Source: Phallusia mammillata (taxonomy: Eukaryota; Chordata; Ascidiacea; Phlebobranchia; Ascidiidae). Taken from it: a stretch of 64,000 bases of DNA. A model generated the notes under the pieces. It did no database searches. It worked only from the letters and a program-made list of their open reading frames with translations, and was not told the DNA's origin. How positions within the stretch are numbered: the first letter of the stretch is position 1; each line of letters opens with the position of its first letter. The position numbers and the translations under genes were made by a program. Below, in pieces: positions 37,875 to 50,163 of the stretch. The DNA lies in contig QLIY01000043.1 in assembly GCA_003260075.1 (NCBI GenBank), positions 252,673 to 316,672 of the forward strand. Direction: 5' to 3'.

Positions 37875-40149
37875 TTAGCCAGAAGTTTTATCTTTTTTAT
37901 CTTCATTCTTCATCAAAGCGCCAGTTGCTACTTCCGTGTCATCCAATATCACGTCGTTGCTCTCATCTTCTGGAACAAAAACTTTCACCCCAAACTTTTT
38001 CAACACCAGATAGGTGATAACCACTATCACCGATGTACCGAGTTGCAGAATTCCATAAAAAAACGGCAAACTTGCCATAGTCACTAGCACGTCACTTGGA
38101 CTGTTCCTAATGTAACAAAAAGTTACCAATCGGTTGGTTGAATATATAATATATAAGTTATTTTTCTTGACCAACTTTTAGTAACGTACAATCTATATTT
38201 TGAAACTTACTGGTATGAAAGTAATATTATGTTGAATGCGACTGGCACGCTTTGAAATACGATTTCTATGGCCACTGTTCGTCGTTCCGGTACAGTGAAT
38301 TTGAGGAACGGAATGCGAGTGACGCTGTAACCCGTAGCAACGGCACATACTTCTAACAAAGCAACGGCCTGTAATCAATAAATAAAGCCATAATTTTAGT
38401 TTTGATACCACGAAAATTAAAACTGCATTTTTAAACTTGATTTAATGTGTTGTGACGTCATTTATAACAACGTCACCTCTTTTTGGACCAACAACGTTTG
38501 CTGAAAAGTGTAATTGGAAAGCACATACCCCAATTGCAGTAGCGGGGTTAGCACCGTATGTCGCCATGGCTGTTGTCGTTGCTACTGCTCCCAACACAAC
38601 AATAGATCCAAGTATGGTGAAAATCTGCATTAGGAGTTTGAGAATTTGTGTTCAAATAACTTGATTCTTAGTCCTATGTCCAAACAGGTTGGATACATAG
38701 GGTAAATTGTCGTTAAAATATCGAAATAGGAATATATATTATTAAAAAACACCACGATGAGCGATTGATTTGTTTACAATGCTGAGTGTTTGAATCCTGT
38801 CTCGGTCACTTGTGTTTTTATTACCATCCTTTATTGCATCGAAGGAGACCCGCTTGTATGCAATTGCATATATTTACCGTTTTGCGAAAGAAAATATAAA
38901 GACGTCAATCGGTCGAAGTGCGATTAGTAGTACGAAATCAAGTTGAAAACTCCAAAATATAAACGTTTTTTTTCATCACCTTTGTTAAAATCTTGCTCTT
39001 TGAAGGAAAAAAACGTTGAACAAGCATTCCGATTAGCACCGGAATAATAGCTGTAGCAAGGCCAGCACCTTTATGAACACATTTTATTTACAATAAGCAA
39101 AAACATTCGATACTTGTTTTTTTGTTAATTTTTGTTGACAAATTACCTTACGCCCAAAATGTGTATAAGTATCCAACGGCACATCAGTCTGTTTGGTCGA
39201 AAAAGTGTGTACCGTCTGCAGCTTATTATTTAATGGTGTGATGCTTTTACATAGGTACTGTGGCACTGAGCACACATCATTTTTGGCATTATGAGACAGT
39301 TTTTTAGTTGTTCATGCCAAGTTGCGACATCAAAATAAGTAAGACATAGCTTTATTATTCTGTTACTCTCAATAAACTGGAGTGCCGTTGGATGGCTACT
39401 AGTTGAATCTCTTGTCACCAGCCTCACCGATGAAACTATATAGGTCAAAACAGCGTGTACTGTCTGCAGCTAAAACATGGCTTTCACTTACGTTGCTTTT
39501 TTTTCAAATCATATCTGTGTAAATTGTTTTAATTCATATATGTACAGTTAATTTCCACCCACACGTTGTACAGTAAGGTTTGTAATTTTTGTTTTAAACT
39601 CGTAGGACTATTTTAACATCATATCTTTACCAAGCAAGTCAAAGGGCACACGCAGATTATCTTCTAAATGCAGAATCGCCGAAAATGTATAAAGCCACAG
39701 TGGTAGAGCTCCCATCGCCAACAAGGTTGAAACAGTCGTCATTATAATGCTGTAAATAATTGAGTTATGTACATTATGCTTAAAAGCTCAATAATCTTGT
39801 GGAACATCAGCGAATTTTATGATGCCACAGTAAAGTGAACTCTTATTCCGCAGAATACTGGGTAAAAACACTAGAAAAAGTAATAGCAAAGTTATAACAA
39901 ACAAGTAACTTATTTACAATTGTCGAAAGCTTTCCAACTATATTCTGAGGCGATTTTATAGCAACACTGTTTTCTTTGCTGTCAATATTAATTGATCACT
40001 GATCATGGCAAGAGCATTTGCCAGAAAAGTTTGAATAACGTCGTTTTTACGTCTAATCGGACCGTTATATTAGTAATTAGACTTGTAAACAAACGCGTGT
40101 ATAGGGTTTCAAAACATTAATAGACAAACAGTAAAAATATTGAACACAT

Positions 40150-40234
<85 letters not shown>

Positions 40235-40636
40235 GACAATGTTACTGTACGTCCCACCAGGTGATGAAGATTGTATAATCATAGCAATGGTTTTTGGCAT
40301 ATCCAAGCTAAGTATGCGAGTGATAGAAAATCCCATTACTAACAAAACATCACTTTGTGTTATGTGACTGTAGGTGTCATACAAAAATTTCTATTGTGAG
40401 TCCTGGCTTACATTTAAAAGTGTTTTTACGGTATTGGGCAAAAACGTAACTTACGTGGAAGGGCAATAAGTTGTAAAGCAATTCCAGTAAGAAAATGTTT
40501 GGGTTTCTTGACAAAGTTAATCATTTTAGTGGCACTTGCTGAACATCCAAGTCCAAACATTACTGCAATTAAGGCAACGCTGCAATAAACAACAAAACAA
40601 TGTTTAGTTTACAACAAAGTTGTAAACGGGCCTGAA

Positions 40637-40725
<89 letters not shown>

Positions 40726-42092
40726 TTATTGATAGGCCTATACCTTCAAGCCCGAGGAAAGACCAAGACAACAAACACAATAGACAAATAGTCTTGAATA
40801 AGGCGTTTTAGGGCTGTTTGAAATTAGGTCAGGTCCAGCAACTATCTACTTTTTTGAAGAAACTTAAGGTCGAACCCGGCCCAAAAATCCCGGCCCTACT
40901 TACAACTCTGGCTTACGGAAATATTTTAATCAACCAAATATTTAATCTCAAGTCCAGGCTATCGAAAGAGTATAATGAGTAGCCAAAAGAACTAACTTAG
41001 GATGAGTTTATGCATGGGGTTCATTTAGCCTATAAGCTGTATAGAAAATACAGCAATGTGGAATCTGCCATAATATGTATTTTTGTGCAGATTTTACAGA
41101 ATTTTTAATGAGTACATTAAAATGTACAGTTTACTTTTTCCTAAAAATTTTTGTTAAAATACTGCCGATACTTGGGAACGATGTCGCCAAAGCAGCACCA
41201 AATGTTTGTGCACCAACTGCGGCATAATATGTTTACACACTTAATCCACTTATGTGCTGGACATTTAGTTTACACACATAGGGAATACCAACATTCCGCA
41301 TGAGAATGTAATTTATTTAATTACTGCCTCAGGGCCAAATCAGGATCAAAGTTTTTTAAGCGATTATAGGTGGTTACCGTTTTTTTGGTATTACCATAAA
41401 ATACGTAAGTTTTGAAACGCAAAGCCGAAAACATGTTTACATCAACTTAAACTTACAACGACAGCTTTTGCGTGGTTTGCAATATTGTTTCAATCGCATC
41501 ATCAGTAACGTTTTTTGACATCTTTGTAACATCCTGAACTGTTGTTTCAGGTCCTGCAAAGTATAGCAAATCGGTTTGAAATGATTGTTTATAGTCAGTG
41601 TAGCTGCATGTGTCCTCCAATTTTATGCGCTCTATAACGTTTCAACGTTGCGCAGCTATTTCCGGCCTTGGTTGCGGTTTTGGTGCAATTGTGTCGCTAA
41701 GTTTTCTTTCACCAAGCGAAATAAACTCAACTTAACTCATTACCCGTTACTGACAAATTTAACATAAATGTCAATGTTACATAAATGTGACACTTTGTAT
41801 AAAGTATTGAGGGCCTGTGGAAATTGTAAATGCAAAATCCATAGTGTATAAGTAAGGTAAACGTAATAGATTTGATATGTTTTTATAGCTGACTATTATA
41901 AATTAACCCGTTTTGCTATCGAATGTGTTTTAAAGAAGGACAAAGGTTTTTTTCTGATTTCGACATTTTACGAAAATCTGCTCTACAGCCTACGAAAAAG
42001 CGATTAAAGTTGTCACTTTTACTTAAAAAAACGAGTATTTATTAACATTTACCTGCGAAATGTAACGAGGGGGTCGTGGGCGAAATATTCAT
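37875..42092 (-). CDS. SLC10-family sodium/bile acid cotransporter, copy 2 (one exon cut by a gap)
   Basis: Exons on the minus strand: 42092-42053 (ATG), 41553-41457, 40579-40455, 40338-40234 (truncated), 39749-39631, 39068-38980, 38624-38529, 38368-38211, 38106-37875 (stop). Exon lengths and phases match copy 1 for the core (125, 136, 119, 89, 96/99, 158). The fourth exon should be 136 bp but only 105 are present: it runs into an 84-base G run exactly where the conserved YWLDGDMDL segment belongs. If filled, the protein would be about 363 residues. The N-terminus MNISPTTPSL plus NVTDD supplies sequons for an extracellular end. Glu and Gln of the sodium site are kept (TVAIEIVFQ). The C-tail ends in an acidic then Lys-rich stretch (KNEDKKDKTSG). 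Likely a plasma-membrane Na+-coupled organic anion transporter; substrate unknown. The break looks like an assembly gap rather than a pseudogene lesion. Confidence 0.9.
40150..40233. other. 84-base G run inside an SLC10 exon
   Basis: Replaces the last 31 bp of the 136-bp exon of SLC10 copy 2 and the adjoining intron start; flanks are not duplicated. Confidence 0.85.
40615..40910. mobile_element. Second copy of the 43.2-kb MITE, interrupted by a gap run
   Basis: Starts CAAAGTTGTAAACGGGCCTG and ends CTTACAACTCTG; the interior matches 43194-43494 (for example TTTTAGGGCTGTTTGAAATT and AGGTCAGGTCCA). The flanks GTTTACAA and GCTTACGG agree at 6 of 8. It lies in an intron of SLC10 copy 2 and contains the G run 40637-40723. 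Confidence 0.65.
40637..40723. other. 87-base G run in SLC10 copy 2 intron
   Basis: Pure G run inside a hAT MITE copy; flanks not duplicated. Confidence 0.8.
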
Positions 42093-42583
42093 GGTTCTCT
42101 GGCTTGTATTTTCTCAAACGGTTAATTATGAAATCAAAACACTATATTTGCCAAGAATTTTCTAGTCGTGCAACAATATACCAAGTCAAAACTATTTTAT
42201 TAACGGCAGACTATTTTTTAAAATATACATGTGTTTACTTGCAGTCTATTCTTACACCTTAAAAATGCCTAATAATCTGTTTCCTTGACTGAAACAAGGT
42301 CTACTCTAATTTCCTCGCGCTGCTGAAAACACTGAGATATTTGCGTTCAAGTTGCTGTAAATGCCATCAAGTGCAAAAACTTGCTGATTACGACATAAGC
42401 CCTGAAGCGTCATTTATTGCTGAACAAGCATAATGATACAACTCGTATACAATTAAAGCACCAAAACTACGTCCCGCAGGTCCGTTTCGGTCCTCGGTAT
42501 CATTTTTTCCGGCACGCGAAGGTATTTTTGGTTTAACAAAACGTATGGAGGATTCATTTTACGTAGTCTCAAAGGATTACAAC

Positions 42584-42754
42584 CAGTGTTGGGATTAAAA
42601 TATTTATCAGTCGGTTCTATCACATAAGTCATATTTGTCGGTTTCGTTACAAAAAGTCGATCGTAACCAGTAATGCTAACCGTTTCGCTGATCGCATAAA
42701 GTTTCGTGAGACGGTTTAAAAAGACCGGTGCGAACCGGCTGAATCTCAGCACTG
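42584..42754. mobile_element. hAT-type MITE, 171 bp, upstream of SLC10 copy 2
   Basis: Same family as 28367-28544 (shared interior such as GTAACCAGTAATGCTAACCG and GCGAACCGGCTGAAT), with ends CAGTGTTGGGATT and AATCTCAGCACTG. Exact 8-bp target duplication ATTACAAC at 42576-42583 and 42755-42762. It sits about 490 bp 5' of the first exon of the copy 2 gene. Confidence 0.92.
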
Positions 42755-43193
42755 ATTACAACGCTTTGGTAAGATTCAAAAAACAAAAGCGGTTTGTTAC
42801 ATCAAAGGCAAGAGCAAGAAATAGTAATGGTCCACAAAAAATGCATTTTTGTTATTTGTAACAGAATAAATGAAAATTGCCGGGACAACTATGCTTTTTG
42901 TGTATTTTTACAATTTACAGCGGTACTCTTGCGACTTCAAATAAGATTGTAGAAAGACCAGCTTTTAGCGGTCCCGTTAACATCGCCTTGCAGATTCTAG
43001 TTTAGGAAAGGCTTCGTCAGGGCTTGCGAGCCATGTGGCCATCGCATGTCATGACGCAATATAACCAGCCCGCTGTGAAAAAAATTTGGTGACCCTTAGA
43101 CAATAAACTGATTCAATTTAAACACTAGTTACTAAAGAACAGCGTGTTTAGATTTTTCAACAACAAAAAATGTTTTTTTAACGTCGTTCGATA

Positions 43194-43494
43194 CAGAGTT
43201 GTAAATGGGCCTAAACTTGGAGCCCGAATCCAAAAGCTCGAAAGTTCAATTGACAGACCTGTACATCAAAACCTCATGAAAGACTTAGGTAACGAACACA
43301 ACAGATACTTGGTCTCGAACAAGGCGCTTTAGGGCTGTTTGACATTAGGTCAGGTCCAACCACTGGTTACTATGGTAAGTAAATTTATTCAAAACAATTC
43401 GGACACATAGTGTAGAATCAAGCCCGAATTAAGATGGTTTGTTTGAAGCAACCGAAACCCGAACCCGGCCCGAAAAGCCCGACTTGCAACTATG
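43194..43494. mobile_element. hAT-type MITE, 301 bp, between SLC10 copies 2 and 3
   Basis: Ends CAGAGTTGTAAATGGGCC and (reverse complement) CATAGTTGCAAGTCGGGCT, flanked by GTTCGATA (43186-43193) and GTTCAATA (43495-43502), a 7 of 8 match. The interior has GCCCGAACCCGGCCCGAAAA-type GC blocks. Confidence 0.75.
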
Positions 43495-43751
43495 GTTCAA
43501 TATGTATCGAAAAACTTCTGTTGATCTAGTTATTACCGGCTTACAAGAAATGTTCAAATAAAGAATGCAAGGTAGTTTTCACAAAATGGCATTTAAAAAA
43601 CTGTCGAAATTGTTTTTGAAGTTCAACTTTCATATTTCCGTTTCACATAGCATATAAGTAGTCAAAATGAAGAGTTTAAAATAGCATGACTTAGGCATTG
43701 TTAAGACGTATAAAACACTAAAATAACATTTCAGAATCGAGTCACATAACT

Positions 43752-44502
43752 TTACTCAGAAGTTTTGTCTTTTTTATCTTCATTTTTCATCAAAGCGTCG
43801 GTGGCTACTTCCGCCTCATCCAATATTACGTCGCTACTCTCATCTTCCGGAACGAAAACTTTTACTCCAAATTTTTTCATCACCAGATAAGTGATAACCA
43901 GTATCACCGAAGTACCAAATTGCAAAGTTCCGTAGAAAAACGGCAAACTGACCATACTCACTAGCACGTCACTTGGACTGTTCCTAGTGTAACAAAAAGT
44001 TACAATACACTTAACTTAGTTAAAGAAATGTCATTTTTAAGATTAAATATGGCAGCTTCAACAGGATATTTTTACAAATTCAACCAAGAAAATGATAAAA
44101 ACACATTTTGCGCTGCAGAACGATCTTAATCAGCTATGTTTTTTCGATCCATTTAAAGGCGCAAACCGGTTTTAACTGTCAGTGCATTCAGTACATTGCA
44201 CCAAAGTTCGTAAGAGTGTCCATAAATATCATATTTCAAAATTAAAATTGGCCATTACTTTTCAGCATTGCTTTGAAGCAGGTTAGTACTGCTTCTAATT
44301 ACCGCGTACGGATTTGGGGTATTTTAATAAAATAGAAAAATGTCTTGTACCAGCGCAGTGGTTTTCAACTTGTTTCAGGCGTTGGACCACCGCCCCAGTA
44401 ATAAAATCTTGGACCAATCATTTTTTTTTGTGAACGCGATTATTGACGGCTCACATTGATACTCTTTCAACATGTAATATGCAATCATCTCTAGTTTATC
44501 AA

Positions 44503-44596
<94 letters not shown>

Positions 44597-47500
44597 AAGA
44601 AGTCATCCGGTTGAGAACCACGGACCACCAGTTGATAACCACTGTACTAGCCCATTTTGGGTAAACGCCGATATACGAAAGTTGCAGTTTTTAAACTTAC
44701 TGGTACGAAAGTAATATTATGTTGAATGCGACTGGCACGCTTTGAAATACGATTTCTATGGCCACTGTTCGTCGTTCCGGTACAGTGAATTTGAGGAACG
44801 GAATGCGAGTGACGCCGTAACCCGTAGCAACGGCACAGACTTCTAACAAAGCAACGGCCTATAATAAAAAAATAAAGCAACAATTTCAGTTTTGCTAATA
44901 CAAAAACTTTAATGCTTCAAACATAATTTGAAAAGTTCTGACGTCATTTACGATGACGACAACATCTTTAGACGAACAACGTTATCCAAAGAACTGTAAT
45001 AGGCAAGAACGTACCCCCATTGCACTGGTGGCTTTAAGACCATATGTCCCCACAGCTATTGTTGTTTCTGCGACTCCCAGCACAGCAAGAGATCCAAGTA
45101 TTGTAAAAATCTACACAAAGAATTTAATAAATTTGTCCAATAAAATCTGATTCTCAGTCCTTGTGCGAACAGGTTCGTAACACAGTTGATACTGTAAAAT
45201 TTCCAAATATAAATGACAATTGGTACAATGAAGGTTGTAGGACCACTTTAGTCGGCCGCTTGTGTATTTCTCTCTTATTAATCTATGTTGCTTTGGCCCA
45301 GTAGGCCCTCATGGATGCAACGACAACCAATTCAGGAAAAATAAATAAAACTAATAATCAGATAAAAAATGAGACAAAATATATTTCTTCTTTACTCGTG
45401 TTAAAATCTTGCACTTTGAAGGAAAGAAACGTTGAACAATCATCCCAAGTAGAACAGGAAAAATCATTGTAGCAAGACCAGCACCTACATAGACAAGTTT
45501 AATTCACATTTAACCAAAAAATTTGACACATGCTACTAAATGTTGGCATTTTAGAAATGTCCACCCAAAGGCTTTGCACATAAATATTGGCTTTAGCTTT
45601 TTGTATTTGTTGAAATTTTAACCATATGTAAAGTTGACCCATATTTTGTGCAGAAGGTTGGTAATTTGTTTAAAAATCGTAAAATTATTTTAACATTAAA
45701 CTTTTACCGAGCCAGCCGAAGGGCACGCGCAGATTCTCCTCTAAATGCAGAATCGCCGAAAACGTATAAAGCCACAGTGGTAGAGCTCCCATTGCCAGCA
45801 AAGTTGAAACAGTGGTCATTATTATGCTGAAAACAACAGAATTATGTGAGAAAAACAACTTGCGCATAATGCCTCAAGGCTCTTTTTTATAAAAAATGTT
45901 TTTCTGTTTCATGACCGGAGGTTGGTTTTGTAAATAAGCAACTGTCAAAGTAAAAGGTTTGTATTTTGTTTCTTGCGTGCCACAGGGCAAGTTATCTTAT
46001 TCGTCGCTAAAAACGGAATTAAATATTTTGGAGATAATTTAAGAAAATTTACCAAAACTCTGAGCTTGGATTAAGATTTTATGACCTCATAAAAACGTGA
46101 AGAAATGAATTTCTGTGATACAACGATTATAGTAACCATGGCATTTTATTATGCTAAGTTGTGTTATTGAGGAGATGACTACAAACGTCCATAATATGGA
46201 AACACTTCTTTTTACAACAAAAATCGTATCGCATTGGAGAAATAGAAAAAATATAGAAAATCGTATTTGACGTAACTTCAGCGTTGGTTTTGATTTAAGT
46301 TGTGATTATAAAGCCTAACACGCTGACCATTTCACGCGATAATGTGCTGCATACAACGTGCAATTTTGTGTAGCTGCAATTGTATACTTCGAAAACATCA
46401 CGTGCGCACTTGGTTATTTCACACAATAGTTGAAATCAATGTAAAATCTTATCGAAGTTTACATACGGCGTAAGCAGTATAATTTTAAACTAAACCTCAT
46501 CACAACAAAACATAACACTGCATTGAAACACTACACACCGATCTGTTCAGAAGTTTGAGGACTGAATTCACTGATGATGGCATGAGCATTTGCCGAAACG
46601 GCAAAATGCTTTTTTTGAACAATAAAGCATTTGCTTTTTACGTCAACTTGAGCCGTTAGTTTCAGTACTAAACACCACAGTATTCTTAAGATTCGTGACT
46701 TAGTTACCAATTCTGATAGAATTTGACTAACAAATTAAGTTGTAATATGGCTAAATTGTTGAAAAAAAAATTTTTGTGTTAGAAGTGCCCCTATAATGCT
46801 CTAACCAGGGGTCGGCAAGGGGGGGGGGCGTATTCTTAAGATTCGTGATTTAGTTACCAATTATGATAGAATTTGACTAACAAATTAAATTGTAATATGG
46901 CTAAATTGTTGAAAAAATTTTTTTGTGTTAGAAGTGCCCCTATAATGCTCTAACCAGGGGTCGGCAACCTTTTTAGTGCTGCGGACAGTTTTTGAAACTG
47001 AGATTTTATCGCGGACCGGCCTTCAAAAAACAAAGAATATTCAGCTGGGATAACGCCCAAATTAGTTTATAAATACAGCATTTAACCTGAAAAAGTATAC
47101 GCCCCGGTAACGAACCCCTCGCGGACTGGCTTCGGGCCGCGGACCGGCTGTTTCCGACCACTGTTCTAACCATTATCCGCCACGACTTTGTAATTAGGCC
47201 TACTCATACGTACTGTTTCTTGTTTACGACTGATACTAACAGACAAATTGTAGAACTGGCACGTTTCAAACACATACACCACAATGCATACAAACCTTAG
47301 ATCCATATCTCCATCCAACCAATATGTGACAATATTACTGTACGTCCCACCAGGAGATGAAGATTGAATAATCATAGCAATGGTTTTTGGCATATCCAAG
47401 CTTAGTATACGAGTGATAGCAAATCCCATCACTGGTAAAATATGAAAGCAAAAGTATGTTAAGAACTGTAAGTTTTTTCTCATCATTCCTTGTTTATCGT

Positions 47501-48656
47501 TTTTCGAGGAATTTAGCAAAAACCCAACTTACGTGGCAAGGCAATAAGTTGCAAAGCGATTCCAGTGAGAAAATGTTTCGGCTTCTTGATAAAGTTCATA
47601 ATTCTTGTAGCACTTGCTGAACATCCAAGTCCAAACATTATTGCAATCACGGCAATGCTATATTAGACAACAAAACAATGTATGCTGTGTTCGAAGGCCG
47701 TTTGAAGAAACCTAATTTTTCATCGTAAATTCAAAAACCGTACTAACATAGTATAAGTTTGAATTAAATTGAGGGCATAACGCCCCAGACCAGGCCTGAA
47801 AGGCAGCTTAAACGTAAACAATTTTGCCGAATTTTTGTGTGCAATGAAAGCGATTTATAACGTGTGCATTGTGCAATGAGAATGACAACAACAATTGTGA
47901 AAACACAATTGTTTGCACCTTTAATCCGTTATGTGATGGACATATTATAGTTCATACTTATGGGAAATACCAACATTCCGCAAAAGAATACATTGCCGAA
48001 GGGCAAATTCTAAACCGAAGTTTTTTCAACGACAATCGGTGGTTACCGGTTTTAAGTTCTTTAATTTTACCGTAAAATAATGTTTTTAACCGAAAGCAAA
48101 AAATAACTAAGTTATATCAATTTAAACTTACAACGATAGCTTTTGCGTGGTTTGCAGTATTGCTCCAATTGCATCATCAGTTACGTTTCCTGATATATTA
48201 CCAACATCCAGAATTGTTGTCTCTGGTACTACAAAGTACGTCAAGTGTTTTTGAAAGATACATCAAAGTTTAATAATAAATTTTGGGACAAATTAATATC
48301 TTATGTTACGCAATAGACATAACAACGTGTGACACTTTTCTCAGTGTTTGAATAATTTGTCAACGTTCTTGTGCTAAGCCAAACAAAAATCTCTATTTTA
48401 TATGTGAGGTGTATCCATTGCAAGTGTATGCGATTTTATTTCAAACAACAAAAAAACTTCAATTAACCTGTTTAGATATCGAAAATGTTATTTTTTTTCC
48501 AATATTTTTTTTTTCTAATTTCGACAATTTTCATTCACAACGGACTAAACCTTTATCATTCCGCCTATGAATGCGACTACTTTTTTTTCAATTATAAAAT
48601 CACAGAAAACATTTACCTGCTAAATGCAACGAGGAAGTCGTGGTCGATATATTCAT
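43752..48656 (-). CDS. SLC10-family sodium/bile acid cotransporter, copy 3 (complete, nine exons)
   Basis: Exons on the minus strand: 48656-48617 (ATG), 48228-48132, 47657-47533, 47431-47296, 45826-45708, 45484-45396, 45110-45015, 44858-44701, 43983-43752 (stop). All phases agree, giving 363 residues. It retains [40 protein letters not shown] and the sodium-site Glu/Gln pair. It is close to copy 2 in every exon, and parts of the introns also align (for example around 41210-41390 against 47920-48060), so copies 2 and 3 arose by a fairly recent tandem duplication. Upstream, exons 1 and 2 are present a second time (49216-49177 and 48818-48722) beyond a 10-base G run, so the true start may be either ATG. 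The family moves bile acids or other organic anions with sodium across the plasma membrane; the specificity of this copy is unknown. Confidence 0.92.
44356..44644. mobile_element. hAT-type MITE interrupted by a long G run
   Basis: Ends CAGTGGTTTTCAACTTG and CAGTTGATAACCACTG, flanked by TACCAGCG and TACTAGCC (6 of 8). The middle is replaced by 91 G (44504-44594). It sits in an intron of SLC10 copy 3. Confidence 0.7.
44504..44594. other. 91-base G run in SLC10 copy 3 intron
   Basis: Replaces the middle of a hAT MITE; flanks not duplicated. Confidence 0.8.
46680..46967. repeat. Gap-like G run with duplicated flanks
   Basis: Copies 46680-46818 and 46830-46967 around 10 G (46819-46828). Copy A breaks off at CAGGGGTCGGCAA, the start of the MITE that is complete only after copy B. 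Confidence 0.9.
46955..47163. mobile_element. hAT-type MITE with CAGGGGTCGGCAACC end
   Basis: Left end CAGGGGTCGGCAACCTTTTT, right end CGGCTGTTTCCGACCACTG; near-duplicate flanks GCTCTAAC and GTTCTAAC. Contains GCGGACCGG blocks in both arms. Lies in the SLC10 copy 3 intron between the 119-bp and 136-bp exons. Confidence 0.72.
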
Positions 48657-49229
48657 GACTTACAGGTTTGGGGGGGGGGTAAAACCGAAAGCAAAAAATG
48701 GCTATATCAACCTAAACTTACAACGACAGCTTTTGCGTGGTTTGCAGTATTGTTCCAATTGCATCATCAGTAACGTTTCCAGATATAATACCAACATCCT
48801 GAATTGTTGTCTCTGGTACTACAAATTAAGTACGTCAAGTGGTTTTAAAAGATACATCAAAGTTGTTGTTTAACAATACATTTTGGGACAAATGCCTAAT
48901 GCTACGCAATACGCATAACAACGTGTGGCACTTTTTTCAGTGTTTGGATAATTCGTCAAAATTATGGTGCTAAGTGTTAAATGAAAAACCATACTTTTGT
49001 TATGTGACCTGTGTCTATTGCAAGTATATCTAAAAATGTTTATGTTTATATATTTTTTCCAATATTTTTTCGCTAATTTCGACAATTTGCATTCACAGCG
49101 GACTAAACCTTTATCATTCCGTCTATGAGTGCGACTACTTCCTTTTTTCAATTATAAAATCACAGAAAACATTTACCTGCAAAATGCAACGAGGAAGTCG
49201 TGGTCGATATATTCATGACTTACAGGTTT
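48084..49229. repeat. Gap-like G run with about 570-bp duplicated flanks carrying two SLC10 exons
   Basis: Copy A about 48084-48669 and copy B 48682-49229 around 10 G (48670-48679). The copies differ by many substitutions and intron indels while the exons stay intact. Confidence 0.9.
48722..49216 (-). other. Second copy of SLC10 copy 3 exons 1 and 2
   Basis: Exon 1' (49216-49177, starting MNISTTTSSLHF) and exon 2' (48818-48722) repeat those at 48656-48617 and 48228-48132 with a few substitutions and indels, introns included. The two blocks are separated by the G run at 48670-48679. I read this as a second haplotype left unmerged in the assembly. A real duplicated promoter/first-exon pair is the alternative. 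Confidence 0.75.
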
Positions 49230-49897
49230 TTACTTTCTTAAACGGTCAATTAATTATAAAATCAAAATGGTATTAGTATTTCTAACAACACTTGTTCATT
49301 ATATTTCTTTTCTTTGCTAATCGTGTAACAAAACATACAAAGTTAACCTATTTTGTTAACGGCAGACTACTTTAGCATGCAAGCAAACTTTGTAACGTTT
49401 TGTTTCTTTATTTCCTGCCTTATCTCACACCAACTGAGCTGTTTACTATGCCAATAGTTTTAATCTGTTGTCTTGACTGTAACAAGATCTGCTTTGAAAT
49501 GGCCGAAACATTAAAGCCGCTGTAATTTGTAGGAACTGTAGATTGAGTGCTGTTTCCGGAATGTGCCTGAAGCGGTAATGATGACCACGCAACGTTAACG
49601 GTAAACTCATTTCCTTAGCACAATTAAAGCATAGGACAGGCCTGAAAACGAGTTAAAAGCTGCACGCTTTGTAAGAGTTATGTTGTTTCTGAGTATAAAG
49701 TTAGGTTACTTGCTTAAAAAGGAGTAAATTTAAAAATCAGTGTTATTAAACAGCAGCGTGTTGATATGTTGCAACTTGCAATAAAAAAACATGCGAGAAG
49801 CCAGACCCGCAACACATACTGTGGCTTGCGCAACCGTACGATAAACAATATACAGTATCTGTCGGTATGACCTCCAAAAGACGCATTTGATACAGCT

Positions 49898-50163
49898 CGT
49901 TTGTTACCAAAAAGACATCACTAATGTCAATAAAGCAATTTACAAACTGTGCGCTAAGCACCATAGGCCTATAGGCCACACTTGGTCTTTGAGGCAAACT
50001 GATTCAAGTGTTTGGGGCCCAATCGGGGGGGGGGGCGTTTGTTACCAAAAAGGCATCACTAATGTCAATAAAGCAATTTACAAACTGTGCGCAAAGCACC
50101 ATAGGCCTATAGGTCACACTTGGTCTTTGAGGCAAACTGATTCAAGTGTTTGGGGCCCAATCG
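49898..50163. repeat. Gap-like G run with duplicated flanks
   Basis: Copies 49898-50024 and 50036-50163 around 11 G (50025-50035), three or so substitutions. Confidence 0.9.

Noticed and set aside
40109..40384. Frames encoding poly-Pro or poly-Gly (also 44443-44664 and 57353-57616)
   Set aside because: They are translations of the long G runs, which I treat as gap filler; at 40.1 kb the true coding frame is the SLC10 exon.
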